Assembly: GCF_000337495.1 (NCBI RefSeq)
Contig: NZ_AOIS01000058.1
Coordinates: 21,311-85,310, forward strand
Length of the DNA stretch: 64,000 nucleotides
Direction of reading: 5' to 3'
Origin: Haloterrigena salina JCM 13891
GTDB lineage: Archaea; Halobacteriota; Halobacteria; Halobacteriales; Natrialbaceae
The notes below the pieces were generated by a model that did no database searches, had not been told where the DNA came from, and worked only from the letters and a program-made list of their open reading frames with translations. Of the stretch, positions 25,045 through 33,846 are shown in pieces. The position numbers and the translations under genes were made by a program. Within the stretch, counting starts at the first letter, position 1. Each line of letters starts with the position of its first letter.

Positions 25045-26517
25045 TCAGAAGGGGTACTCCCGCGATTCGCGCTGGACGGAGATCACTTTCGTCGTCGTCA
25101 GTTCCTCGAGGATCGACTCGCCGTTGTACCGCCCCATGCCGGACTGTTTCATCCCGCCGAAGGGGACGTGGGGTTCGTCGTTGATCGGCTGATCGTTGAT
25201 GTGGATCATGCCGGTGTCGATCCCGTCGGCGATCGTCCGCGCCTGCGCTATGTCCTCGCTGTGGACCGACCCCGACAGGCCGTGGATCGTGTCGTTGGCC
25301 AGCTCGATCGCCTCCTCGTCGCTCGAGTAGGGGATCACGGGCGCGACGGGGCCGAAGTGTTCGTTCGCCGCGGCGGCCATGTCGTTGTCGGCGTCGGAGA
25401 GGACCGTCGGCTCGAGGACGAGGTCGTCGGCCTCGCCGCCGGTCTCGAGGGTCGCGCCCTCGTCGACCGACGTCTCGACGTACTCGAGGATCTGGTCGCG
25501 CTGGCTCTCGTCGATGAGCGGCCCGATGATCGTGTCGTCGTCGCGTGGATCGCCGGTCGGGAGGTTCGCCGCGCGGTCGGCGAGCATCCCGACGTAGTCG
25601 TCGTAGACGCTCTCGTGGACGAGGTGCCGGTTGATCGAGATACAGGCCTGTCCCTGGTGGAGGAACGAGCCGAAGACGCCGCTGTCGACCGCGCGCTCGA
25701 CGTCGGCCCCGTCGGTGACGACGTGGACGTTGTTGCCGCCCAGCTCGAGGGCCGGGAGCGCGCAGTTGCTCGCCGCGTTCGCGGCGACGCGCTGGCCGAT
25801 CTCCGTCGATCCGGTGAAAGCGAGCACGCGGGGCGTTTCGTGGTCGGAGATCGCGTCGCCGATCTCGGAGCCCCGGCCCGGGACGACGCTCAACAACCCC
25901 TCCGGGACGCCGGCGGCCTCGAAGATCCGCGCGAGCAGCAGGCCGCCCGTGATCGGCGTGTTCGACGCTGGTTTAAGCACCACGCCGTTGCCGGCGGCGA
26001 TCGCCGGGGCGACCGCCCGCATCGAGAGGTGCAGCGGGAAGTTCCACGGCGAGATGACGCCGACGACGCCGACGGGTCGGCGCTCGGCGACGTTCTCCTT
26101 GCCCGGCGTGATCGAGTCCATGTGCTGACCCGACATCCGGAAGGGGTAGCTCGCGGCCTGTTGCATCATGCCGCGGGCGGTCTGGATCTCGGCCTCGCAC
26201 TTGACCTGCGTGCTGCCGGACTCGACGGCCAGCAGGTCGGCGATCTCCTCGCGGTTGTCGCCGACGAACTCGATGGCCGCCTCGATCACGCCCGCCCGCG
26301 CCTGCGGCGGTTGCTGGGCCCACGACTCCTGTGCCGCCGCTGCGGCCTCGTAGGCCCGATCGACGTCCGCCTCGGTGCCCGCCGGGACGGTGGCGATTGC
26401 CTCGCGCGTATAGGGGTTCTCGACCGACATCGCGTCCCGGTCGCCGCCCTCGGTCCACTCCCCGGCGAGGTAGAGCGCGTCCCAGCCGGCGTCGGGCGCC
26501 AGTGGCAGGTCTGTCAT
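25045..26517 (-). CDS. NAD(P)-dependent aldehyde dehydrogenase
   Basis: A 490-residue ALDH superfamily enzyme. GVISPWNFPLHLSMRAVAPAIAAGNGVVLKPAS covers the coenzyme site, followed by FTGSTEIG, the general-base Glu in LELGGNN, and the catalytic Cys in HQGQACIS. The C-terminal motif is PVIPYSSDEEAIELAN and PFGGMKQSGMGRYNG. It oxidises an aldehyde, and the benzaldehyde/salicylaldehyde-like branch is likely from the HQGQ(A/I)C context. The ATG at 26517 is used rather than 26553. A decayed copy lies at 23.4-24.0 kb. Confidence 0.92.
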   Translation of the reverse strand: MTDLPLAPDAGWDALYLAGEWTEGGDRDAMSVENPYTREAIATVPAGTEADVDRAYEAAAAAQESWAQQPPQARAGVIEAAIEFVGDNREEIADLLAVESGSTQVKCEAEIQTARGMMQQAASYPFRMSGQHMDSITPGKENVAERRPVGVVGVISPWNFPLHLSMRAVAPAIAAGNGVVLKPASNTPITGGLLLARIFEAAGVPEGLLSVVPGRGSEIGDAISDHETPRVLAFTGSTEIGQRVAANAASNCALPALELGGNNVHVVTDGADVERAVDSGVFGSFLHQGQACISINRHLVHESVYDDYVGMLADRAANLPTGDPRDDDTIIGPLIDESQRDQILEYVETSVDEGATLETGGEADDLVLEPTVLSDADNDMAAAANEHFGPVAPVIPYSSDEEAIELANDTIHGLSGSVHSEDIAQARTIADGIDTGMIHINDQPINDEPHVPFGGMKQSGMGRYNGESILEELTTTKVISVQRESREYPF

Positions 26518-26601
26518 AGCGAGTGGTAACCGTCGTGTGTGCAAAAGAAGCACACTCGCAGGCGCAACGTGCGAGCGTTCACTCGAGTGAGCGCGGCCGA
26601 A

Positions 26602-26955
26602 TTAGCTTCGGAGCTGCGCGTTCGGCATCGCGAAGCCGGCGACGAGATAGACGCCGACGGCCGCGACGAGCGCCGTCGGAATACCGATCAGCGTGTCCAA
26701 CTCACCGAACCCCGTCGCGAACACCACGATGCCCGCGGCCGAGAGCGCGAATCCCGCGGCGACTCGGTGGAAGCCGCGCAGCGGCGCGGCATCGTCGGCG
26801 GGCATCAGGTTCTCGAGGTCGTCGTCCTCGCCCGACTGCATGAACACCGGGAGGAAACAGAAGACGCCGAGTCCGACCAGCAAGCCGGCGATGGCGCCGA
26901 TCACGATATTATCGAATGCGATGTAGCCCATTACCGTGAAGGCGATGACGTCCAT
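26602..26955 (-). CDS. hypothetical four-helix membrane protein
   Basis: A 117-residue protein with two pairs of membrane helices (IAFDNIVIGAIAGLLVGLGVFCFLP; then FHRVAAGFALSAAGIVVFATGF and IGIPTALVAAVGVYLVAGFAM) separated by an acidic loop GEDDDLENLMPADD. Codon use is normal for the window. Family not recognised. Confidence 0.6.
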   Translation of the reverse strand: MDVIAFTVMGYIAFDNIVIGAIAGLLVGLGVFCFLPVFMQSGEDDDLENLMPADDAAPLRGFHRVAAGFALSAAGIVVFATGFGELDTLIGIPTALVAAVGVYLVAGFAMPNAQLRS

Positions 26956-27253
26956 CGTCCCCGCCGCTGCGCCGATCCGTGTCGGCGTCAGTGGTCCGTC
27001 TCCAAACGGGTTCGACTCGGTTTCGCGTGCGGATTGAATACTTGAAATGTCGCTCTAAATTAATTCATATCTGGCTATAACTTATCGTCAAGGATAGCCC
27101 TTCGACGCCGTTCTCGCCGTACGACTAGTCTGGCGGAGCGATCGACGCCATCGCGATCCGCGCGAAACGGCGGCTCTACGCGCTCGTCGGGACCGTTGCC
27201 GGGATCGCCGCGTACCTCGGCGTCGTGGTCTGGCTCTCACGCTCGCGCCGTAG
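26956..27253. other. intergenic region with a possible coding remnant
   Basis: This 298-nt gap has an AT-rich part at 27040-27090 (TTAATTCATATCTGGC), probably the promoter region of the membrane-protein gene. On the plus strand about 27130-27240 encodes a plausible helix (RLYALVGTVAGIAAYLGVVVWL). It has no start codon, and a stop lies directly upstream, so it is either a remnant of a small membrane protein or chance. Confidence 0.35.
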
Positions 27254-27961
27254 TCACGACTCCGTGGCGGGGACGTCGATGTACTCGGGCGCCACCGCGT
27301 CGGTCGTGTACGTCTCCCGGCCGCGTTTGGTAATCCGATAGCCGTCCGCGAGCATCGCCGCGGCGTCGACGACGAGCACGACGGGATCGTTCGCGCGGCG
27401 CTGCCCGACGCGGCGGGCCGCCTCGCGGCTCCCCGAGAGGTGGACCTGCTGGCGGGACATCGGTCGGAGTCCGTCCTCGCGGATCGACGCCAAGGTCGCC
27501 GGCGCCGTGCCGTGATACAGTTCGTCGGGGACCGGCGCGTCGGTCGGACCCAGATCGACGTCGACGGAGTGACCGTACGAGGCCCGAACGAGCCCGTTCC
27601 CAGCTCCGTCGTCGATCCCGCCGGCGCCCGTCCGCTCGAAGCGCCCTTTCGGATCGGTCGCGATCACCGCCGCCACGTGGCGCGGTTCGGCCCAGTCGTA
27701 CTTCCGTTCGACTGCGTCGGCGAGGGCCTCGTAGTCGGTCCAGCCGTGTGCGTCGAGTTCGAGACCGACGTCCTCTGGGAAGTGTCGGAGCGCGCCGCTA
27801 ACGAACTTCGAGAGCCGGCGGCGTCGCTCGCCGGAAAGCACCGTCTCTCCGCGGGCGTCGCAGATCGGACACCGCCCGTCAGCGCTCGAGTACGGTCCGT
27901 GCGCCGCGCAGGTTCTGAACGACTCCGTCACGGGCGCCCGTACTCGCTCGAGGGAAACCAA
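27254..27961 (-). CDS. kptA: tRNA 2'-phosphotransferase (KptA/Tpt1)
   Basis: A 235-residue protein. An N-terminal zinc-ribbon-like part has Cys pairs in CAAHGPY and CPIC. The KptA domain follows: RRRLSKFVSGALRHFPEDVGLELD, VRASYGHSVDVDL, ELYHGTA, MSRQQVHLSGS and a final DAVAPEYID. The enzyme removes a 2'-phosphate from RNA by transferring it to NAD+, releasing nicotinamide and ADP-ribose cyclic phosphate. It lies 19 nt after nadC on the same strand and is likely the last gene of the NAD operon. Confidence 0.92.
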   Translation of the reverse strand: MVSLERVRAPVTESFRTCAAHGPYSSADGRCPICDARGETVLSGERRRRLSKFVSGALRHFPEDVGLELDAHGWTDYEALADAVERKYDWAEPRHVAAVIATDPKGRFERTGAGGIDDGAGNGLVRASYGHSVDVDLGPTDAPVPDELYHGTAPATLASIREDGLRPMSRQQVHLSGSREAARRVGQRRANDPVVLVVDAAAMLADGYRITKRGRETYTTDAVAPEYIDVPATES

Positions 27962-27980
27962 TCGCTCGGTCCCTCGGCCG

Positions 27981-28904
27981 TCAGTCGCCCGTCCGGAACG
28001 AGAGATCCAGCGACGGCGCCGAGTGGGTCAGCGACCCCATCGAGATGACATCGACGCCCGTGGCGGCGTAGTCGGCGACGGTCTCGAGAGTGATGCCGCC
28101 GCTGGCCTCGGCGAGCGCGGCGTAGTCGGCGAGCAGATCGACCGCCTCCCGCGTCTCCGCTGGGCTCATGTTGTCCAGCAGGACGATATCGGCGCCCGCG
28201 TCGGCGGCCCGCGGCGCGTCCTCGACGGCCTCGACCTCGACGTCGAGTTTCGTGGCGAACGACGCTCGCTCCCGAAAGTGTTCGATCGCGCCCTCGAGTC
28301 CCATCTCGGCGACGTGGTTGTCCTTGACCATGACCATGTGCGAGAGGTCGAGACGGTGAGTGTCGCCGCCGCCCGCGACGACGGCGCGCTTCTCTACGCC
28401 GCGCAGGCCGGGCGTGGTCTTGCGAGTCGCGGCGATCCGAACGTCGTCGGATTCGGTGCTCTGCTCGCGGCCGGTAGCCGCTCGCGTATCCGAGGCGTCC
28501 TCAGAAGTGCTTTGCACTTCTGATGGGCTGCGAGAATCGCAAAGCGATTCTCGAACGCGTTGCGCCTCGCGAGCGCGTTCGACGACCTCGTTCGTTCGCG
28601 TGGCGATTCCCGAGGCGTGGCCCGCGAGGTTGACGGCGACGCGCTCGCCTCGCAGGACCTCGCGTGCGGCTCCCTCGACGCGGAGCAGTTCGTCGCCCGG
28701 ATCGACGGCGGTGCCGTCCTCGATTCGATCGGTCACAGCGCTGTCGAGGTACCCGAAGACGGCCGTCGCCGCCTCGAGGCCCGCCGCGACGCCCGATTCC
28801 TTTGCGACGAGTCGTCCGGTGGTCTCGCCGGGCACCTGATTGGTCACGTCGTGGTGGCCGACATCTTCGCGGAGCCAGTGTTCGACCTGTGCGTCGGTGA
28901 TCAT
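27981..28904 (-). CDS. nadC: quinolinate phosphoribosyltransferase with an internal insertion
   Basis: A 307-residue nicotinate-nucleotide pyrophosphorylase: quinolinate + PRPP to nicotinate mononucleotide, CO2 and PPi. The signatures are LREDVGHHDVT, the Arg/His/Lys-rich TRKTTPGLR, GGGDTHRLDLSHMVMVKDNH and DIVLLDNMSP. It is about 30 residues longer than usual. Residues about 115-153 (from AQRVRESLCDSRS to EQSTESD) form a Ser/Glu/Asp-rich insertion between VERAREA and DVRIAATRK, which are normally almost adjacent. This insertion is encoded by DNA with two perfect hairpins. The frame stays open and all catalytic motifs remain, so the enzyme is probably active. It starts 6 nt after nadB ends. 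Confidence 0.92.
   Translation of the reverse strand: MITDAQVEHWLREDVGHHDVTNQVPGETTGRLVAKESGVAAGLEAATAVFGYLDSAVTDRIEDGTAVDPGDELLRVEGAAREVLRGERVAVNLAGHASGIATRTNEVVERAREAQRVRESLCDSRSPSEVQSTSEDASDTRAATGREQSTESDDVRIAATRKTTPGLRGVEKRAVVAGGGDTHRLDLSHMVMVKDNHVAEMGLEGAIEHFRERASFATKLDVEVEAVEDAPRAADAGADIVLLDNMSPAETREAVDLLADYAALAEASGGITLETVADYAATGVDVISMGSLTHSAPSLDLSFRTGD
28501..28553. repeat. pair of perfect hairpins inserted in nadC
   Basis: Two palindromes lie 7 bp apart: 28501-28523 (arm TCAGAAGTGC, loop TTT) and 28531-28553 (arm CGAGAATCGC, loop AAA). Both have 10-bp perfect arms and 3-nt loops. They sit inside the extra segment of nadC that has no counterpart in normal members of the family. Confidence 0.85.
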
Positions 28905-28910
28905 CGGTAG

Positions 28911-30458
28911 TCAGTCGTCGGCCTCTCGGACTTCGGGCGTCGGCCCGTCGTCGCTCACGACGTAGTGACAGCCCGTCGATGTCGTGTTCTCGCCGGCCGC
29001 CCGCGCGATCAGCAGCGCCACGACGCAGGCGTTCCGGAGTTCGTAGAGATCCCGCGCCGTCCGCGTCCGAATGTAGGCGTCGACCTCGCCCTTGAGCCGT
29101 CGGAGGACGGCGCTCGCGCGGGCGATTTCGTCGGGGTCGCGCTCGAGGCCGAGGTACTCGTCCATCGTCCGTTTCAGCCGGACGGACTTCTCGGCGGCGA
29201 ACCGCTCGGGCAGGTCGGGGTCGCTGTTCCGGAGGTCTGGCGCTTCGACAACCTCGGGTTCGGCGCCGGAATCTACAGCATCTGCACCGGCCCGCAGCCC
29301 CCAGACCAGGCCCTCGAGCAGGCTCGTACTCGCTAGCCGGTTGGCGCCGTGGACGCCCGTGCGGGCGCACTCGCCGACGGCGTACAGTCGATCGAGCGAC
29401 GTTCGTCCGTTCTCGTCGACCGCGATCCCGCCACACAGGAAGTGCTCGCAGGGCGCGACCGGGATCTCGTCGCCCTCGATCCCGCGGCCGCGGCACTTCT
29501 CGGCGATGGCGGGGTACTCCTCGGCGAACTCGCCCTCGAGCGTACTCGCGTCCAGCACGACCTCGCCGGTTTCCTCGCGCTCCGTTTCGACGGCGCGGGC
29601 GACGACGTCCCGCGGCGCGAGTTCGGCATCGGGATGGTAGTCGTCCATGAACCGCTCCCCTTCGCCGTTGCGCAACACGGCGCCCTCGCCGCGCAGCGCC
29701 TCGGAGAGCAGGAACGGTTCCTCGCTGTCATACGCCGTGGGGTGAAACTGCACGTACTCCATGTCCTCGACCTCGGCGCCCGCGAGCGCGGCCATGGCGA
29801 TCCCGTCGCCGGTCGCGTCGTCGGGGTTGGTCGAGCGCGTGTAGAGGGCGCCGATCCCGCCGGTCGCGAGGACCGTCGTCCCGGCGAAGACGGGGTGGCC
29901 GTCGGGCTCCTCGTCGGTCAGGACGCCGTGCACTCGACCCTCGTGGGTGATCAGGTCGAGCGCGGCGGTGTCCTGTCGGACCTCGATTCGGTCGTGCGCG
30001 TCGATGTGATTCAGAAACGGCCGGAGGATGTGCGTGCCCGTCGCGGCGTCCACGTGGAGGATGCGATGGTCGGAGTGGGCGGCCTCCCGGGTATAGTCGA
30101 ACTCGCCGTCGCCTGTTTCGTCGAACTCGATCCCGAGGGTCTCGAGCAGCACGTCTTCGACGGCGTCGTCGGCGTGCTCGACGAGTACGTCGATCGCATC
30201 GGGATCCGCGGTCCCGTCGCTGGCCGCGAGGATGTCGCGTTTCAGGCTCTCGGGATCCCCTCGAGTCGTCGAAATCCCGCCCTGCGCCCAGTCGGTGCTG
30301 GCGCCGTCTGGTTTCTCGGCTTTCGTCACTAGGAGGACTTCGGCGCCCTCCCGGGCGGCCGCGAGCGCGGCCGCACAGCCCGCGATCCCGCTGCCGACGA
30401 CCAGAACGCCCGCGGTCTCCGGCGTTGCATCCCGCGTTGGGTGTTGTGTGTCGGTCAT
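28911..30458 (-). CDS. nadB: L-aspartate oxidase
   Basis: A 515-residue flavoenzyme that oxidises aspartate to iminoaspartate, the first step of de novo NAD synthesis. The FAD-binding VVGSGIAGCAAALAAAREG is near the N terminus, followed by DWAQGGIS, HILHVDAATG, LATGGIG, the FHPTAY motif and CGGIAVD with YAVGECARTGVHGANRLASTSLLEGLVWG. It follows nadA by 9 nt and precedes nadC by 6 nt, so nadA-nadB-nadC is transcribed as one unit. Confidence 0.96.
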   Translation of the reverse strand: MTDTQHPTRDATPETAGVLVVGSGIAGCAAALAAAREGAEVLLVTKAEKPDGASTDWAQGGISTTRGDPESLKRDILAASDGTADPDAIDVLVEHADDAVEDVLLETLGIEFDETGDGEFDYTREAAHSDHRILHVDAATGTHILRPFLNHIDAHDRIEVRQDTAALDLITHEGRVHGVLTDEEPDGHPVFAGTTVLATGGIGALYTRSTNPDDATGDGIAMAALAGAEVEDMEYVQFHPTAYDSEEPFLLSEALRGEGAVLRNGEGERFMDDYHPDAELAPRDVVARAVETEREETGEVVLDASTLEGEFAEEYPAIAEKCRGRGIEGDEIPVAPCEHFLCGGIAVDENGRTSLDRLYAVGECARTGVHGANRLASTSLLEGLVWGLRAGADAVDSGAEPEVVEAPDLRNSDPDLPERFAAEKSVRLKRTMDEYLGLERDPDEIARASAVLRRLKGEVDAYIRTRTARDLYELRNACVVALLIARAAGENTTSTGCHYVVSDDGPTPEVREADD

Positions 30459-30467
30459 GGCTTCGAA

Positions 30468-31601
30468 TTAGATCTCGAGCATGCGCTCGAGCGCGACTTC
30501 GGCGAGTTCCTTCTCCTCGGGCGCGACTTCGATCACGTTTCGTTCCTGACCCTCGACGAGTTCCTCGAGCACCCAGGTGAGGTAGTTAGGGTCGATCTGG
30601 CGCATGGCGTTGCAATCCATGCAGGCGTCGCCACAGAGCGGCAGGACGTTCACCTCGGGGTGCCAGCGCTGGAGGTGCTCAGTGAGGTGGATCTCGGTCC
30701 CGATGGCCCACGTCTCGCCGGGGTCGGCGGTTTCGACGGTCTCGCAGATCGTGCTCGTCGAGCCCGCTTTGTCGGCGGCTTCGACGACCTCGCGGCGACA
30801 CTCGGGGTGGACGATGACCTTCGCCTCGGGGTGTTCCGCCCGAATCTCGGCGATGTGGTCCTCGCGGAACCGCTCGTGGACCTGGCAGTAGCCGTCCCAG
30901 AGGATGATGTCGCTCTCGGCGACCTCGTCGGCGTCTTTCCCTTCGGGATCCCACGGATCCCACTCGGCGATCTCGTCTTCCATGTCCAGCCGGTGGGCCG
31001 TGTTCTCCCCGAGGTGTTTGTCGGGGAGGCACAGCACCTTGTCGCCCTTATCGAAGGCGTACTCGAACGCCTCGTGGGCGTTCGAGGAGGTGCAGACGAG
31101 CCCGCCCTGGCTCGCACAGAAGGCCTTCAGGTCCGCGTAGGAGTTCATGTAGGTGATCGGGACGATATCGGCATCGGGCGCCGCGTCGGTGATCTCGGCC
31201 CACGCGCTGTCGACCTGCAGGGCTTCGGCCATCCCGGCCATGGGACACGAGGCCTCCATGCTCGGGAGGATCACCGTCTGTTCGTCGTCGGTGATGATGT
31301 CCGCGCTCTCGGCCATGAACGTCACGCCGCCGAAGATCACGTACTCGGCGTCCGCGTTCGCGGCCTCCTTGGAGAGTTGGTAGGAATCGCCGATGAAGTC
31401 GGCGTGCTCGACGATCTCCCGGCGCTGATAGTTGTGCCCCAAGATTACGACGTCGTCGCCGAGTTCGGAGAGCGCCGCCTCGATGCGCTCCGTGCGCTCG
31501 TCTTCTTCGAGATCGCGGTATCGAGGCGGTAGTTGTTCGAGATTATCGTATTTGAACAGACTCAGATCGGTCTCCAGCTCCGCCGTTTCCATTTTGACCA
31601 T
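30468..31601 (-). CDS. nadA: quinolinate synthase
   Basis: A 377-residue enzyme joining iminoaspartate with dihydroxyacetone phosphate to give quinolinate. Family motifs are ILGHNYQRREIVEHADFIGDSYQLS, VIFGGVTFMAESADI, MEASCPMAG, GLVCTSSNA and LPLCGDACMDCNAMRQ. Three of these cysteines should ligate the 4Fe-4S cluster. The ATG at 31601 is chosen because AGGTGA lies 6 nt before it; an ATG three codons later is also possible. It is the first gene of the nadABC-kptA operon. Confidence 0.96.
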   Translation of the reverse strand: MVKMETAELETDLSLFKYDNLEQLPPRYRDLEEDERTERIEAALSELGDDVVILGHNYQRREIVEHADFIGDSYQLSKEAANADAEYVIFGGVTFMAESADIITDDEQTVILPSMEASCPMAGMAEALQVDSAWAEITDAAPDADIVPITYMNSYADLKAFCASQGGLVCTSSNAHEAFEYAFDKGDKVLCLPDKHLGENTAHRLDMEDEIAEWDPWDPEGKDADEVAESDIILWDGYCQVHERFREDHIAEIRAEHPEAKVIVHPECRREVVEAADKAGSTSTICETVETADPGETWAIGTEIHLTEHLQRWHPEVNVLPLCGDACMDCNAMRQIDPNYLTWVLEELVEGQERNVIEVAPEEKELAEVALERMLEI

Positions 31602-31607
31602 TTCACG

Positions 31608-31613
31608 TCACCT
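31608..31613 (-). promoter_or_regulatory. ribosome-binding site of nadA
   Basis: AGGTGA on the minus strand, 6 nt before the ATG at 31601. A real Shine-Dalgarno match is uncommon among the mostly leaderless genes here and decides the start. Confidence 0.55.
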
Positions 31614-31805
31614 GTGGGTAACTCCACGTCACACCGCTCTGTTGAAGAAGTTTTTCCTTCGATACTGAGAACCGGCGGAATACCATCGAGGGATACCCGA
31701 GCCGAAAACGGATCACCAGAGGTTCGCGGCGATCAATAGGTTACCTCCGCTGACAGTCACCCGTTCTTGCAGTAGCGCCTTTCCGCTCGCGTCCCTAGAG
31801 ACGGT

Positions 31806-32876
31806 ATGGCACTCGAGGAGGTGTTTTCACACTTCACCCGGCGGGACTGGGAGGAGGAATCGCCCGACGGAACGGTTCGTCTCGCCGTCGTCGGCGTCGG
31901 GGGCTTCGCCCGGCAGCGCGCGCTCCCGGCGATTGCGGAGGGGCAGTACTGCGAGACGACGGCGCTGGTCTCCGGCTCGCCCGATCGCGCGCGGACTGTC
32001 GCCGAGTCGTTCGACGTTCCCCACGTTCTCGGCTACGACGCGTTCCTGGCCGGCGACCACGCCGACACCTACGACGCGGTCTACGTCGCGACGCCGAACG
32101 CCACCCACGGCGAGTACACCGTTGCCGCCGCGGAGCGCGGGAAACACGTCGTCTGCGAGAAGCCCCTCGAGACGACCCGCGAGCGGGCCGTCGGCATCGT
32201 CGACGCCTGCGAGTCGGCCAGCGTGACGCTGATGACGGCCTATCGGCTGCAGACCGAGCCGACGATCCGGCGGGCGCGGGAGCTCGTCCGCAGCGGCGTC
32301 ATCGGCGATATCGTGCAGGTTCACGGCGGCTTCTCGCACCCGCTGCTCGAGGGCGCCGGCCCCGACACGTGGCGTCTCGACCCCGGCCTCGCGGGCGGCG
32401 GCGCCTTGGTCGATCTGGGCGTCTACCCGCTCAACACGATCCGGTTCGTCCTCGGGGACGACCCCGCGGGCGTCTACGCCACGACCCACTCGAGCGGCCC
32501 GCCGTTCGACGCGGTCGACGAGCACGTCGCCTTCCAGCTCGAGTTCGCCAGCGGCGCGACGGCCTCGTGTACGGCCAGCTTCGACGCCCACGCCAGCAGC
32601 CAGCTCGACCTGATCGGCACCGAGGGGAAGATCCACGTCGAGTCGCCGTTCGGCGGCGTCGTCCCCCAGGAGATGATCGTCGAGAGCGGCGACGTCTGCA
32701 TGGAGTACACGGGCCCGCGGGTCGACGAGGTCCGCGAGGAGTTCGACTACTTCGGTTACTGCGTGTTGACGGGAACGGACCCGGAACCGGACGGCGAGGA
32801 CGGCCTCGTGGATCTCGAGACGATCGAGGCGGCCTACGAGTCCGCTGAGACGGGGTGTCGGGTAGAGCTCGAGTGA
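31806..32876 (+). CDS. gfo6: D-xylose 1-dehydrogenase-type Gfo/Idh/MocA oxidoreductase (Gfo6-like)
   Basis: A 356-residue protein. The NADP-binding Rossmann start is RLAVVGVGGFARQRALPAI. VATPNATHGEYTVAAAERGKHVVCEKPLETT carries the conserved EKP motif with the catalytic Lys. The C-terminal domain has GGGALVDLGVYPLNTIRFVLGD, with the Asp and Tyr typical of this family. Haloarchaeal homologues oxidise D-xylose (and some glucose) with NADP to the lactone at the head of the oxidative pentose pathway. No other xylose genes lie next to it. Confidence 0.88.
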   Translation: MALEEVFSHFTRRDWEEESPDGTVRLAVVGVGGFARQRALPAIAEGQYCETTALVSGSPDRARTVAESFDVPHVLGYDAFLAGDHADTYDAVYVATPNATHGEYTVAAAERGKHVVCEKPLETTRERAVGIVDACESASVTLMTAYRLQTEPTIRRARELVRSGVIGDIVQVHGGFSHPLLEGAGPDTWRLDPGLAGGGALVDLGVYPLNTIRFVLGDDPAGVYATTHSSGPPFDAVDEHVAFQLEFASGATASCTASFDAHASSQLDLIGTEGKIHVESPFGGVVPQEMIVESGDVCMEYTGPRVDEVREEFDYFGYCVLTGTDPEPDGEDGLVDLETIEAAYESAETGCRVELE

Positions 32877-33216
32877 CGGCTCGCTCGGCGAGACTCGAGT
32901 GACGGTTTGAGCGTCGGACCTCGAGGATCGACGCTGGCTGTCGTGTCGGTACGAGCGGAACCGGGCTGTCAAAACGGTACGGTGACAAGGGTGTCAACGA
33001 CTGCTCGCGCTGGCAACGGGGAGGGCCACACCCTCCCCAACCGATTCGCTCACTCGCTTCGCTCGTTTACTCATCCCTCGCGCGGTATCGTCGGGCGTCC
33101 TCACTGGCGTTCGGACGCCCGACAGCACACGCCGCCGCAATGACGACGATCTGCGATTCGTCGCTCGAGTCAGATCACGGGTTTTCACTCCGAGAAGAAA
33201 ACGGACTACCGACCCG
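32877..33216. other. intergenic region with two inverted repeats
   Basis: This 340-nt gap lies between two convergent genes, so the structures may act in termination. One inverted repeat is 33018-33038 (arm GGGGAGGG, 5-nt loop). Another is 33091-33122 (arm TCGGGCGTCC, 12-nt loop). The sequence between them contains ACTCGCTTCGCTCG, a motif also seen near 9910. No gene is supported. Confidence 0.5.
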
Positions 33217-33687
33217 TCAGGAGGACGCTTCCTCCCACGGCGTCGACTCGGCGTCGACCAGTTCGAACAGCTCGTCGAACTCGTCGGGGAACTGCGCCTC
33301 GACGTTGGCGAGCTCGCCGCCGGGCACCGTCTCGGCGAGCAGGGCGGTGACCGCCTTGATCCGGAACACCGTTTCGGCTTCGTCGATTTCCGCGGGCTTC
33401 CCGTAGCCGGTGTCGAGATCGAGGTCGGCGTAGTTCAGCCGCTCGTGGACCCGTCCGACGAACTCGTCGAAGTCGTACTGCCGTCCGTGGTCGACCTGCA
33501 GGAGGTAGCGGTCGACCTCCATGGGCAGCGGGCTGGCGATGTCCGTCGCGCCGCCCTCGTCGACGCGCTCGCCGATCGTCTCGAGGACGGCTCGCGTCGT
33601 CCGGACGGCCTCTGCCTGGGTCCCGGCCTCGATGCGGTGCTGTACCTCGCCGACGAAGTCCGTGTAGTTGGTCTTCTCCTGGGACAT
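33217..33687 (-). CDS. DUF2267 family protein
   Basis: A 156-residue acidic protein with two repeats of the DUF2267 unit: YTDFVGEVQHRIEAG...AVRTTRAVLETIGERV and YDFDEFVGRVHERLNYADL...RIKAVTALLAETV. Each covers roughly 65 residues. The family is widespread in halophiles and actinobacteria and its biochemical role is not known. It has no signal peptide or membrane part. Confidence 0.85.
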   Translation of the reverse strand: MSQEKTNYTDFVGEVQHRIEAGTQAEAVRTTRAVLETIGERVDEGGATDIASPLPMEVDRYLLQVDHGRQYDFDEFVGRVHERLNYADLDLDTGYGKPAEIDEAETVFRIKAVTALLAETVPGGELANVEAQFPDEFDELFELVDAESTPWEEASS

Positions 33688-33775
33688 GGGAACTCAGAGG
33701 ACGGCTCCTCGCCCGGTACTGTGGAGAGAGCTTTCCAAAAACGTCATACCGGGATTGGCAAGGCCTGTGAGGCGA

Positions 33776-33825
33776 TTCTCGCTCGCTTCGAGACGGGTGA
33801 TCGCGCCCTTCGAGACGAGCGAGAA
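33776..33825. terminator. long-loop inverted repeat between co-directional genes
   Basis: Arms TTCTCGCTCG and CGAGCGAGAA (10 bp) are separated by 30 nt in the gap between the F420-type oxidoreductase and the DUF2267 gene. It could end the upstream transcript, but there is no strong T-run, so the role is uncertain. Confidence 0.35.
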
Positions 33826-33846
33826 CCGCCCGTCGAGCCGCCCTGC

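Noticed and set aside
33091..33122. Inclusion of this inverted repeat in the 3-nt-loop hairpin family
   Set aside because: Its loop is 12 nt, so it is listed separately and not counted in that family.
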